Part shown: one piece after another, positions 7,900-16,808 of the stretch | How the letters are laid out: each line of letters begins with the position of its first letter | Numbering within the stretch: position 1 is the first letter of the stretch | Source of the DNA: Chitinophaga polysaccharea | GTDB lineage: Bacteria; Bacteroidota; Bacteroidia; Chitinophagales; Chitinophagaceae | DNA: 64,000 bases | Direction of reading: 5' to 3' | NCBI RefSeq assembly: GCF_902150045.1 | Contig: NZ_CABFVU010000001.1 | Location: 1,426,001 to 1,490,000 of the forward strand | The notes under the pieces: generated by a model | What the model was told of the DNA's origin: nothing | What the model saw: the letters and a program-made list of their open reading frames with translations, nothing else | Database searches by the model: none | Translations under genes and position numbers: made by a program

Positions 7900-10146
7900 T
7901 TAAGATTCTTCCAGGCGCTGGATGGATTGTATGCCATCGAGCTTTTTAAGCCTTTCTACCAGCTCATCCAGTTCTTCCTTGTCGTGCACATATACCTTGA
8001 TCAGCCCCTCAAATAAGCCTTCTTTCGACTCAATGCTGAGGGCGGAAATATTGATCTTCAGTTCACCGGAAATAATGTTGGTGATCTTATGGATTACACC
8101 CACATCATCCATACCGATGATACGCAAACCAGTAAGGAAGGAAATTTCGCGGTTTTTCACCCACTTGGTCTTTACCACGCGATGGCCGTAGTTAGCCAGT
8201 AACTGGGCGGCATTGGGGCAATTGGTACGGTGTATCTTCAATCCTTCGCTGGCTGTGATAAAGCCAAATACGTCGTCGCCTGGAATGGGGCGGCAGCAGT
8301 TCGCCAGTTTATAGGCGATCTTATCTGAGCTTTCCCCGAAAATGATCAGCTCTGCATCTTTTTTAGAGGGCAGCTGATGTTTCACATGTTCTTCCGGTAC
8401 ATGCTCCGGCACTTTCACCGGTTTTGGCGGCTCCAGTTTATCGCCCAGTACAGAAAACTGTTTCAGCTCTTTCAGGTCAATGTTCCTCACTGCCACCTGG
8501 TAATACAGATCCAGCGGGGAAGGTTGTTTGTAGAACTGAACCAGCTCATTGATATTATGCTGACTGGCAGAAATATTCAAATGCGACAACTTACGCTCCA
8601 GCGCGGCCTTCCCGTCCATGGCCACTTTACGCTTTTCTTCCTTCAGCGCATCCTTGATCTTGGATTTGGCTTTGGCCGTAAGCACAAAGTTGAGCCAGTC
8701 TTCCGAAGGCTTCTGTTTATTGGAGGTAATGATCTCTACCTGGTCGCCACTGCGCAGTTTATGGCTCAGGGGCACCAGTTTGTAGTTCACCTTGGCGCCA
8801 ATACATTTGTTGCCCACAGCACTGTGGATAGAGTAGGCAAAATCCAGTGCTGTAGAATTTACGGGCAATATTTTAAGGTCCCCTTTGGGGGTATATACAT
8901 AAATTTCCTCTGTGAAGAGGTTGCTCTTAAAATCGGCCAGGAAATCGAGCGTATTGGAATCGGGATTGTTCAGGATTTCCCTGATCTGGGTAAACCACTG
9001 ATCAAATTTGGATTCCTGCTGGGCGGAGGCATTGCTACCTTCCTTGTACCGCCAGTGGGCGGCCACCCCTTTTTCCGCATAATCGTTCATACGTTTGGAG
9101 CGGATCTGCACTTCCACCCATTTACCGCTAGGGCCCATTACCGTTACGTGCAGCGCTTCGTAGCCGTTGGATTTCGGGTTGCTGAGCCAGTCGCGGGTCC
9201 TTTCGGGGCTGGGGTGGTAAAAATCAGTAATGATGGAATATACCTTCCAGCAATCCGCCTTTTCCTTTTCTATAGGAGAGTCCAGGATGATACGTATGGC
9301 AAAAAGATCGTATACTTCTTCAAAGGCAACGCCTTTTGTTTTGATCTTGTTATGAATGGAATGGATTGATTTCGGACGGCCGTAAATCTCGAATTCAAAT
9401 CCTTCTTCCTGCAGCACTTCCTTGATAGGCTTGATAAATTCGTTGATATAGCGGGTACGCTCACGTTTGGTTTCCTTGAGTCGTTTGGCTATTTCACGGT
9501 AGGTTTGCTGCTCCGTATATTTCATCGCCAGGTCTTCCAGTTCGGATTTGATATTGTATAACCCAAGACGGTGAGCCAGCGGCGCATAGATGAACACGGT
9601 TTCAGAAGCTATTTTCAGCTGTTTTTCCCGGCTCATGCTATCGAGCGTGCGCATGTTGTGCAGCCTGTCTGCCAGCTTGATAAGGATTACCCGCGGGTCA
9701 TCCGCCAGCGTCAGTAATATCTTCTTGAAATTCTCTGCCTGTGCGGTACTGGTACTGGAATCTATTACGGTAGATATTTTTGTGAGACCATCAACGATAT
9801 GTGCGATCTCATTCCCGAACTCGCGCGACACATCTTCCAGTGTTACTTCGGTATCTTCCACGGTATCGTGGAGCAGGGCACATATGGCGGAACGTACGCC
9901 CAGGCCTATTTCCTCTACGCAGATCTGCGCTACGGCCAGCGGATGCAATATGTAAGGCTCCCCGGATTTACGCCGCATTTCCTTGTGTGCATCTGCTGCC
10001 ATTTCAAAAGCAGTACGTACCAGCTCCCTGTCGCCTTTTTTCAAACGGGGTTTCAACGCCCTCAATAAAGCACGGTAATGCCGAACGATTTCCTTCTTTT
10101 CCTGCTCTTCGTCTAAATTATATTTTTGTACAACCACTGTTTCCAT
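7900..10146 (-). CDS. Bifunctional (p)ppGpp synthetase/hydrolase (Rel/SpoT family)
   Basis: Makes and degrades the stringent-response alarmone (p)ppGpp. Domains in order: an HD hydrolase (HPLAVAQICVEE, HDTVEDTE, RLHNMRTLD), a synthetase domain (GRPKSIHSIHNKI, NGYEALHVTV), TGS (IYVYTPKGDLKILPVNSTA), a helical region and a C-terminal ACT domain. The loop ERTRDWLS is the basic RXKD-type sequence of dual-function enzymes rather than the acidic EXDD of synthetase-only RelA. I choose the ATG at 10146 (METVVVQKYN, 748 residues). An upstream ATG at 10200 would add 18 residues encoded by promoter-like sequence, including a near-consensus -7 box TAACTTTA (10152-10159). Confidence 0.96.
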   Translation of the reverse strand: METVVVQKYNLDEEQEKKEIVRHYRALLRALKPRLKKGDRELVRTAFEMAADAHKEMRRKSGEPYILHPLAVAQICVEEIGLGVRSAICALLHDTVEDTEVTLEDVSREFGNEIAHIVDGLTKISTVIDSSTSTAQAENFKKILLTLADDPRVILIKLADRLHNMRTLDSMSREKQLKIASETVFIYAPLAHRLGLYNIKSELEDLAMKYTEQQTYREIAKRLKETKRERTRYINEFIKPIKEVLQEEGFEFEIYGRPKSIHSIHNKIKTKGVAFEEVYDLFAIRIILDSPIEKEKADCWKVYSIITDFYHPSPERTRDWLSNPKSNGYEALHVTVMGPSGKWVEVQIRSKRMNDYAEKGVAAHWRYKEGSNASAQQESKFDQWFTQIREILNNPDSNTLDFLADFKSNLFTEEIYVYTPKGDLKILPVNSTALDFAYSIHSAVGNKCIGAKVNYKLVPLSHKLRSGDQVEIITSNKQKPSEDWLNFVLTAKAKSKIKDALKEEKRKVAMDGKAALERKLSHLNISASQHNINELVQFYKQPSPLDLYYQVAVRNIDLKELKQFSVLGDKLEPPKPVKVPEHVPEEHVKHQLPSKKDAELIIFGESSDKIAYKLANCCRPIPGDDVFGFITASEGLKIHRTNCPNAAQLLANYGHRVVKTKWVKNREISFLTGLRIIGMDDVGVIHKITNIISGELKINISALSIESKEGLFEGLIKVYVHDKEELDELVERLKKLDGIQSIQRLEES

Positions 10147-10207
10147 TACTATAAAGTTACGATTTAATATAATCTGAAAGAAAAAAGCAGTGTCTGACAA
10201 AAAACAG

Positions 10208-10240
10208 CCACCCTTACCCGGCGGATACCGGGAAGGGTGG
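10208..10240 (-). terminator. Terminator of the response regulator gene
   Basis: A 14-bp stem with one mismatch (ccacccttacccgg against ccgggaagggtgg) and a 6-nt loop. On the minus strand the stem is followed by a run of six T residues. It lies 32 bp after the response regulator stop and upstream of the Rel/SpoT gene. Confidence 0.8.
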
Positions 10241-10271
10241 ACAGATGATTATTCAGCAGGGAAAAAATAAA

Positions 10272-11012
10272 TCAATGAAGGGGCACAGTGATCTTTACCG
10301 GCAGAATGTCTTCCGGTACATTCAGCCGGAGACCTACGTTATAAACGGTTTCCAGCTCAATGCGGGGCACCAGTTTGAGTAACCTGCGGACGCGGCCAAT
10401 GAATACGTCCATACTCCGGCTGGCATAAAAATCTTCTTTTCCCCATACCCGGAGCAGCACCTCGTCTTTTTGTACGATGATATTGGGGCGGCTGAGGAAA
10501 TACCGCAGCATTTTAGCCTCAATGGGAGAAATCCTCCCCCTGGCCAGCTTGCTGTTGGCTTCAAAAATCTTCATTTTCCGGTAATGGAAAGTGATGTTGT
10601 CGACCGTATGCCCTACCAGCAACTCGGTGCGGTTGGGCCGGGTCCATTTCAGGATCACCTTCATTCTCTTTACCAGCTCTTCAAAACTGAATGGTTTTAC
10701 GAGGTAACCATCCCCTCCCAGCTGGAAACCGCTGATACGGTCTTCTTCCCCGGTTTTTTCGGCCGACAGGAAAAAAATGGGCGTGAGCATGGTAACATTC
10801 CGGATCTCCTTTGCCAGTTCAAAACCGTTCATTTTCGGAAGTACAATGTCGATCAGGCAGATATCGTATTTGGACCTTGAATAAAGATTCCAGGCATCCA
10901 CGCCATCAAAACAATGCTCAACGGTGTAACCGGCTTGTTCCAGGTGCTGTTTGACAATACCGCCGAATGCCTTATCATCCTCAACAAGCAAGACTTTTGG
11001 GTTTCTGTTCAT
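10272..11012 (-). CDS. OmpR/PhoB-family response regulator
   Basis: A two-component transcription factor. The receiver domain (about residues 5-120) has the acidic pair EDD at 11-13, the phosphoacceptor Asp55 in CLIDIVLPKMNG, and the conserved Lys in GGDGYLVKPFSF. A winged-helix DNA-binding domain fills residues 140-240 and ends with the wing motif ETVYNVGLRLN. It is flanked by strong terminators on both sides and so is transcribed alone. No kinase is adjacent; the only histidine kinase in the window is 16 kb away (26671-28050), and pairing the two would be a guess. The layout resembles Bacteroides RprY, but that identity is not established. Confidence 0.93.
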   Translation of the reverse strand: MNRNPKVLLVEDDKAFGGIVKQHLEQAGYTVEHCFDGVDAWNLYSRSKYDICLIDIVLPKMNGFELAKEIRNVTMLTPIFFLSAEKTGEEDRISGFQLGGDGYLVKPFSFEELVKRMKVILKWTRPNRTELLVGHTVDNITFHYRKMKIFEANSKLARGRISPIEAKMLRYFLSRPNIIVQKDEVLLRVWGKEDFYASRSMDVFIGRVRRLLKLVPRIELETVYNVGLRLNVPEDILPVKITVPLH

Positions 11013-11040
11013 ATAGCTACCATTTGTGATCAGTTCGACT

Positions 11041-11095
11041 ATAAAACAAAAAAGAGATGGGCGCGGGTAATGCGCCCATCTCTTTTTTGTTTTAT
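11041..11095. terminator. Long perfect hairpin, bidirectional terminator
   Basis: A perfect 24-bp inverted repeat with a 7-nt loop (gggtaat). The GC-rich core gatgggcgc is flanked by A and T runs, so it can terminate transcription on either strand. It separates the fucosidase stop (11127) from the response regulator start (11012). Confidence 0.88.
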
Positions 11096-11126
11096 CAACA
11101 CTAATTCACATTAACTTACATCATAA

Positions 11127-12569
11127 TCACATTTTTTCCACAGCTGGTATTTTAATAGCTACCGCATGCTGAAACCCTTTATTACGGAGAGATGCAGGGA
11201 TCTGCACTTCCACCCCGGCCGCTGTAGTTTTCCACACCAGCTTGTTATTGGCTCCCAGCAGTTGTAAGCGGGCGCCTTTGGCAGGCGTAAGGCCTTTGAA
11301 AGAGATCGTGGCAGGCAATGGCTCATTTTCATCCAGCAGGTAAATAGCATACACGCTGCCATCCTTTTTACGGGTGAAGCATACCTTACCATCTTTATAA
11401 GGGGCTACTGCACGGGTGCCATAAATAGCATCCCCGTTTATATGGATCCATTCGCCGATATGTTTCATAGTGGTGTAGGCATCGTTGTGCAGCTCCCCGT
11501 CTGGACCGGGCGCCACATTCAGCAGGTAGTTACCGCCTTTGGCCACAATATCCACCAGGTTATGGATCAGCACATTTACGGATTTGTACTTGTCGCCCGG
11601 TACATACGACCAGGAGCTACCCATGGTCATACAGGTTTCCCAGGGATAGCTGAGCGGCTTATCAGGGATCTGCTGCTCAGGGGTGCGGTAGTTCTCGTAA
11701 GAGCCATGCACACTACGGTCTACCACAATAAGCCCTGGCTGATGACTGCGGGCCATGGATGCAATTTTACCCATGTCTATATCCTGGTCCTGCGGAGCGG
11801 TTTGGCTCCAGGACAATGATTCCTTGGTTTGCTGTTTCAAAGGGCGTACCCAGCCGCCATCCAGCCAGAGGATATCCAGTTTGCCGTAGCCGGTCATCAG
11901 CTCTTCAATCTGGTTATAGGTGTATTGCTTGAACTGGTTCCATCTTTCAGGATACTTCTTCAGATCGTAATTAGGATTACGGTCTTTTGGCGGGAAATAG
12001 CTCCACCAGTAGTATTCCGTATGCCAATCGGGCTTGGAAAAATATGCCCCGGCATGGATCCCTTCTTCACGAAAAGCCTGGAACACCTCTTTGGCAAGGT
12101 TAGCCCGTGGGTTCTTGCTGAAAGCTCCGTCTGCCGCTGTTATCTTATAATCGGTTTGCTTCGTATCAAACATACAGAAGCCATCGTGGTGCTTGGTAGT
12201 GAACACCAGGTATTTCATCCCTGCATCTTTGGCTGCTTTAGCCCACTTCTCAGGGTTGAAATGAACCGGGTTAAAAGTTTTCCCCAGCGCCTCATATTTC
12301 TGCAGATAGTCGTAATAAGGAATGCCTGCCGGCTTACGTTGTGTCCAGCCTTCATCTTCCGGGCAGATGCTCCAGGATTCCACCACGCCCCATTGGGAGT
12401 ATGGGCCCCAGTGCATGATCATCCCGAATTTCCAGTCCTGCCACTCGTCCAGTTTTTTTACCACCGCCTGGTCTGTTTCAGGCACATAAGGTGGTTCTTC
12501 ATGCTGTGCCTGGAGGCTATTGAAGCCCAGCAGCGCAAATCCCAGTAAGAGGAGGTATTTCTTTTTCAT
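11127..12569 (-). CDS. Alpha-L-fucosidase, glycoside hydrolase family 29
   Basis: Secreted exo-glycosidase that removes alpha-linked fucose. The 480-residue protein starts with a Sec signal peptide (about 21 residues, ending LQAQ). The GH29 hallmarks are MIMHWGPYSQWG near residue 50, TTKHHDGFCMFDTKQTDY, and the catalytic Asp in KLDILWLDGGW around residue 240. The C-terminal 100 residues form a beta-sandwich. The gene starts 2 bp after the stop of the GH2 mannosidase, so the two are co-transcribed and presumably act on the same fucosylated glycan. A strong terminator follows. Confidence 0.94.
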   Translation of the reverse strand: MKKKYLLLLGFALLGFNSLQAQHEEPPYVPETDQAVVKKLDEWQDWKFGMIMHWGPYSQWGVVESWSICPEDEGWTQRKPAGIPYYDYLQKYEALGKTFNPVHFNPEKWAKAAKDAGMKYLVFTTKHHDGFCMFDTKQTDYKITAADGAFSKNPRANLAKEVFQAFREEGIHAGAYFSKPDWHTEYYWWSYFPPKDRNPNYDLKKYPERWNQFKQYTYNQIEELMTGYGKLDILWLDGGWVRPLKQQTKESLSWSQTAPQDQDIDMGKIASMARSHQPGLIVVDRSVHGSYENYRTPEQQIPDKPLSYPWETCMTMGSSWSYVPGDKYKSVNVLIHNLVDIVAKGGNYLLNVAPGPDGELHNDAYTTMKHIGEWIHINGDAIYGTRAVAPYKDGKVCFTRKKDGSVYAIYLLDENEPLPATISFKGLTPAKGARLQLLGANNKLVWKTTAAGVEVQIPASLRNKGFQHAVAIKIPAVEKM

Positions 12570-12571
12570 TG

Positions 12572-15133
12572 TTAGTTTTTATAAGACGATACTAAAGTAG
12601 TTACTTTCAAACCCTGGTGAACGATTTCGGGCAATTGCCCCGTTTGCAGCCGGATGGTCCGGGTTTCACCCGGCAGCAGATCAAAATAATTTTCTTCAAA
12701 ATGATCTGTTACTGCGGCATTGTCCAGCGACAGGTAAACATTTCTTGCCAGCTTGTCTGTTTTCAAACGGATATAAACAATGCCTTTGTCTTTAGCCACC
12801 TTACTGGTTACAATATCAAGGTGGGGCGCTTCCAGGTTCATCTCCTTCGCCGGAGCAAAGTAAAAGATATTCCGCTCCATATCCTTATTGTCTATTCGCA
12901 GTTGCGCATAGAATATTACCCTTGCCGGGTTATTTCCCTGCAAAACAGCAGCGGTATCGATGGCATGCAATTTTTCACTGGTATCCGCTTTTACGGAGAT
13001 GTCTTTTATTTCTTTCTGCCAGATCAGCTTTCCATTTATATCCACGGCTTTCATCAGCAGATCAGCTTTACCTTCATACGCATCTGTTACCAGCCAGGTA
13101 CACAGCTGCCCGTTTTCAATAACGCTGGATACCAGCCGTGGCTTAAAAGCTTCTTTTACATAGTACTGCAATGCTTTCCAGCGACCGTCGTAGTCCCTGC
13201 CGGACCAGGAAGCGCCCGGCCAGCAGTCGTTCAGCTGCCAGTAGAGGGTGCCCATGCAATATGGCATGGCCCTGCGATGAGCTTCTATGGCTACTTTCAT
13301 TCCTTCGGCCTGTAATACCTGGCTGAGATAAACAAACGAGGGAAAATCCTTTGGCTCACGGTAGTAATGCAGCATATATGTTTTAATGGCGGTGTTGCCT
13401 TTAGCCGGGCTTTTCTGGTGGGCCTGCATCACGTTGGAAAAAATATCATAATCGTCTTTCGTGGCAAATGTGCGGATGCTTTCCATAGAGGGGAAGGACT
13501 GGAAGCCATACTCGCTCATGAAGCGCGGTATATGCGTATTGAATGCTTCAAACCATTCCATGCCATGCCATACACCCCAGTAGTGATTGTCGCCTTTGGT
13601 GAAGTCTTCCGGTTTGCCCCAGTTGCTGATGGGGGAAGAATGAAAATAGAAAGCCCCCGGCTGATACGTGGCTACCTGCTGAGGCAGCACTTCTTTAAAC
13701 AATTTATCATATCCTTGCTGCAAACTTTGCCACTGCATATTCGTATAGGCGTAACCGCTTTGCCAGCCCCAGTTTTTAATGGCTACTGCAATTTCGTTGT
13801 TGCCGCACCACAACGCCAGCGAAGGATGATTGCGCAAACGTTTAATGTTATCTGCCGCTTCCTGTTTTACATTTTCCAGGAACGCCGGATCGGAAGGATA
13901 AAGGGTACAGGCAAACATAAAATCCTGCCAAACCAGTATCCCGTACTGATCTGCCAACCTGTAAAAATTATCATCTTCATAAATTCCACCACCCCATACA
14001 CGTACCATGTTAAAGTTGGAAACCACCATATCATGGAACAGTTTTTCCTGCTTTGCTGCTGTAACGCGTGGCAGGAAATTGTCCTGGGGAATATAGTTGG
14101 CGCCTTTCATAAACACGGGGCGCCCGTTTACTTTTACATAAAAAGATTCACCCAAGCTATCCGGTTTGTTCACTATTTCAATAGTGCGCAGCCCTAACAT
14201 ATTGCTTTGCGCCGCCAGTACTTTCTTATTACTGAGCAGGCTTGCCTGCAGCTCATAACGGTAAGGATCGCCCATGCCGGCGGGCCACCACAATATTGGC
14301 TTTTTTATGGAGAAAGGTACTTTTATCACATTGGTGCCAGCCTGCAGGCTAACAGGCAGTTTGGCCAGCGCAGCAGTGGTTTTTCCCTGTGTTACCTGCA
14401 GGGTATAATCCCCTCCAACAGTAGCTTCAATGGTTACTTCCGCCTGCATGTCTGCATTGGCAGAATCCAGTTGCAGCTGCTGCCAGTATACATCGCGGAT
14501 CACTGCCTTATTCCAGCTCCGCAACACTACCGGACGCCAGATACCAGATGTAACCAATCGCGGGCCCCAATCCCAGCCGTAATGATAAGGAGCTTTACGG
14601 GCATAAATACTTAAAGGAATATCACTGGCATCGTTACCTGCGGGATAGATGATGCTGTCTTGCAGAAATTTCGGCATATCTGTTCTGATAGGGCTTTTAA
14701 ACAGGATGCGCAATTCATTGTCGCCGGCCACCAGCCATTCTTTTACATTTACCGTATGCGAAATAAACATGTTTGCCGATTGCAGGATTAAATGCTCATT
14801 CAGGTATACATCTGCATAAGTATCCAACCCTTTAAACTCCAGTTCTATTACTTCTGCACTCAGCTCCTGTTTTTTAATATGCCATCTTTTGCGGTATTGC
14901 CAGTCTTTCTTATCTACCCACTGTACGGCTTTCTCATTGGTACCCACAAAAGGATCAGGAATTAAATGCTGTGCCAGCAAATCGGTATGAACGGTACCTG
15001 GTACGGTGGCCGGCCGCCAGATGCCCTCATCGGCCCGGGAAAATTCCCAACCGCTGAGCATGGGGTTGGTTTGCGCTATTCCATTGGTAAACAGGGTTAA
15101 AAACAGCACCACTGTTAACAGCAAATATTTCAT
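12572..15133 (-). CDS. Beta-mannosidase-like glycoside hydrolase family 2
   Basis: An 853-residue secreted GH2 enzyme expected to release terminal beta-mannose. Signal peptide of about 20 residues ending GIAQ; N-terminal jelly-roll (LSGWEFSRADEGIWRPATVPGTVHTDLL), immunoglobulin-like domain, then the TIM barrel. The acid/base Glu is in LALWCGNNEIAVA and the nucleophile Glu in PRFMSEYGFQSFPS. FMKGANYIPQDNF and MPYCMGTLYWQLNDCWPG are typical of beta-mannosidases. It is followed at 2 bp by the GH29 fucosidase. Together they could trim the core mannose and fucose of N-glycans; that is inference. No SusC/D pair or glycan sensor is adjacent. Confidence 0.93.
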   Translation of the reverse strand: MKYLLLTVVLFLTLFTNGIAQTNPMLSGWEFSRADEGIWRPATVPGTVHTDLLAQHLIPDPFVGTNEKAVQWVDKKDWQYRKRWHIKKQELSAEVIELEFKGLDTYADVYLNEHLILQSANMFISHTVNVKEWLVAGDNELRILFKSPIRTDMPKFLQDSIIYPAGNDASDIPLSIYARKAPYHYGWDWGPRLVTSGIWRPVVLRSWNKAVIRDVYWQQLQLDSANADMQAEVTIEATVGGDYTLQVTQGKTTAALAKLPVSLQAGTNVIKVPFSIKKPILWWPAGMGDPYRYELQASLLSNKKVLAAQSNMLGLRTIEIVNKPDSLGESFYVKVNGRPVFMKGANYIPQDNFLPRVTAAKQEKLFHDMVVSNFNMVRVWGGGIYEDDNFYRLADQYGILVWQDFMFACTLYPSDPAFLENVKQEAADNIKRLRNHPSLALWCGNNEIAVAIKNWGWQSGYAYTNMQWQSLQQGYDKLFKEVLPQQVATYQPGAFYFHSSPISNWGKPEDFTKGDNHYWGVWHGMEWFEAFNTHIPRFMSEYGFQSFPSMESIRTFATKDDYDIFSNVMQAHQKSPAKGNTAIKTYMLHYYREPKDFPSFVYLSQVLQAEGMKVAIEAHRRAMPYCMGTLYWQLNDCWPGASWSGRDYDGRWKALQYYVKEAFKPRLVSSVIENGQLCTWLVTDAYEGKADLLMKAVDINGKLIWQKEIKDISVKADTSEKLHAIDTAAVLQGNNPARVIFYAQLRIDNKDMERNIFYFAPAKEMNLEAPHLDIVTSKVAKDKGIVYIRLKTDKLARNVYLSLDNAAVTDHFEENYFDLLPGETRTIRLQTGQLPEIVHQGLKVTTLVSSYKN

Positions 15134-15187
15134 GTCCTATTTTTTCAGAAGGACCAAAAATAGCATTGATTTTTCGATCTTTGGGAG

Positions 15188-15358
15188 ATGAAAAGTATCT
15201 GGAAACAAATATTGAGGTACCTGTATATAGGCAAGAAAGATCCCAATGCACCAAAAACACGTTACGTGGCCATGATGCACGGGATGAACAGAATTTCCCT
15301 GTTACTTTTTATAATCGCCATTATCATTATGGTGATCAGGCTTATCAGGAGACACTAG
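15188..15358 (+). CDS. Small single-span membrane protein (DUF6728-like)
   Basis: A 56-residue protein. The amphipathic basic N terminus is MKSIWKQILRYLYIGKKDPN, followed by a conserved-looking MMHGMNRIS and one hydrophobic helix LLLFIIAIIIMVI with a basic C-terminal end, so the N terminus would face the cytoplasm. The pattern (KKDPN, MMHGxNRIS, one C-terminal helix) matches what I recall of the DUF6728 family in Bacteroidota; function unknown. Its TAG stop (15356-15358) overlaps the TAG stop of convergent lpxB (15355-15357) in the palindrome CTAG. It diverges from the beta-mannosidase gene 55 bp away. Confidence 0.7.
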   Translation: MKSIWKQILRYLYIGKKDPNAPKTRYVAMMHGMNRISLLLFIIAIIIMVIRLIRRH

Positions 15359-16458
15359 GCAACTGCGTATTCGTAGATCACTTCCGCAGCGCGGCGGGAA
15401 GCATCTTTCTCGCCCAGTTTATGCCACAGCTCCGAATAGTCGTTCATGACACGGCTCCTGGCGGCTTCATCGTTCAGTAACGCATTTAATTCCGTCAACA
15501 GGTTTTCTTCCGTAAGATCGTGCTGGATCAGTTCTTTCACCACCAGTTTATCCATTACCAGGTTTACCAGGGAAATATATTTTACTTTGATGAGGCGCTT
15601 TGCGAAGAAGTAAGAAATAGGATTTCCTTTGTAACATACTACTTCAGGAACGCCGAACAAAGCTGTTTCCAGCGTAGCGGTTCCGGAAGTAACCAGCGCA
15701 GCTTTTGCCTGTCGCAATAGCTTATAGGTTTGTCCTTTTACCATGGATACATTGGGATGCTGCCCGGTGAGGCTTTCCAGGAAATGATCATCCAAACTGG
15801 GCGCCTGCGCCACTACAAACTGGTACTGCGGAAAATGTTTGGCCATAGTGAGCATAATAGGCAGCTTTACACTTACTTCCTGTTTACGGCTACCCGGCAG
15901 CACAGCTATAACCGGTTTATCTGATAAAGGGGCATCTGCAGGCTGTTCTTTGGCCGCTTTAATTACTTCTACCAAAGGATGTCCTACATACTCTGTTACA
16001 TAATTCCATTTATGATAAAACTCCGGTTCAAAAGGGAGGATGCACAACATCTTGTCTACATACTGCCGGAGCTTTTTCACCCGGTTTTCTTTCCAGGCCC
16101 ACACCTGCGGGGAGATATAATACACAATTTTAAAACCCTGCTGCTTTCCCCATTCGGCGATGCGCATATTAAACCCGGGGTAATCTACCAGTACCAGCAC
16201 ATCAGGCTTAAAAGCGGTAATATCTTTTTTACAGATCTCTATATTCTTTAAGATAGTGCGCAGGTTCATCACCACTTCCACGAAACCCATAAAGGCCAGT
16301 TCCTTGTAATGCTTTACCACTTTGGCTCCTGCAGCTTCCATCAGGTCGCCTCCCCAACTGCGTATATCCGCAGACGTATCTAATTGTCTTAATTGTTTTA
16401 CAAGATTACTGCCATGCAAATCACCTGACGCTTCTCCTGCAATAATGTAATATTTCAA
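15355..16458 (-). CDS. lpxB: Lipid-A-disaccharide synthase
   Basis: Glycosyltransferase that joins UDP-2,3-diacylglucosamine and lipid X to make the lipid A disaccharide, at the cytoplasmic face of the inner membrane. The 367-residue protein has the family N terminus YYIIAGEASGDLHGSNLVKQL, then LAFMGFVEVV, YISPQVWAWKENRVKKL and the C-terminal-domain motif AVLPGSRKQEV; SGTATLETALFGVPEVVCYK lies near the donor site. It is followed upstream by a small membrane protein and surE, an order I associate with Bacteroidota genomes. The stop overlaps the DUF6728-like gene stop. Confidence 0.97.
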   Translation of the reverse strand: MKYYIIAGEASGDLHGSNLVKQLRQLDTSADIRSWGGDLMEAAGAKVVKHYKELAFMGFVEVVMNLRTILKNIEICKKDITAFKPDVLVLVDYPGFNMRIAEWGKQQGFKIVYYISPQVWAWKENRVKKLRQYVDKMLCILPFEPEFYHKWNYVTEYVGHPLVEVIKAAKEQPADAPLSDKPVIAVLPGSRKQEVSVKLPIMLTMAKHFPQYQFVVAQAPSLDDHFLESLTGQHPNVSMVKGQTYKLLRQAKAALVTSGTATLETALFGVPEVVCYKGNPISYFFAKRLIKVKYISLVNLVMDKLVVKELIQHDLTEENLLTELNALLNDEAARSRVMNDYSELWHKLGEKDASRRAAEVIYEYAVA

Positions 16459-16474
16459 TATTGTCTGATTAAAA

Positions 16475-16777
16475 TTATCTGATCAGTTTAAGTAATAATA
16501 TGCCAATGGCATACAGCATGGTCATCAGGAATATACCTTTGGCGGTAATATCCAGCCGTTTCCTTGTATACAGGAAAAACACCAGTCCGTTCAGTAACAG
16601 GCAGATGCTGGTAAGCTTCGGGATCATCTGCTTATTATCTTTCAGGATACCGAGGAATTGTCCCAGCCCCACATTGTTATGCGGTTTGATAACAAAGAAA
16701 TAGTACAGGAAAAACGCGAACAGGGGTGTTAAAAACCCCAGTAAAATTCCTAACGGAAGATTGTCTTTTTTTAACAT
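16475..16777 (-). CDS. Small membrane protein between surE and lpxB
   Basis: A 100-residue protein with three hydrophobic segments (about residues 9-30, 55-70 and 80-97) and basic loops, consistent with an inner-membrane protein. There is no motif to give a function. It sits 16 bp upstream of the lpxB start and 31 bp after the surE stop on the same strand, so it is probably one operon. The conserved-looking context suggests an envelope role, as inference only. Confidence 0.7.
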   Translation of the reverse strand: MLKKDNLPLGILLGFLTPLFAFFLYYFFVIKPHNNVGLGQFLGILKDNKQMIPKLTSICLLLNGLVFFLYTRKRLDITAKGIFLMTMLYAIGILLLKLIR

Positions 16778-16808
16778 ACTGTAATTATAATGGCGATATA
16801 ACGAATGT

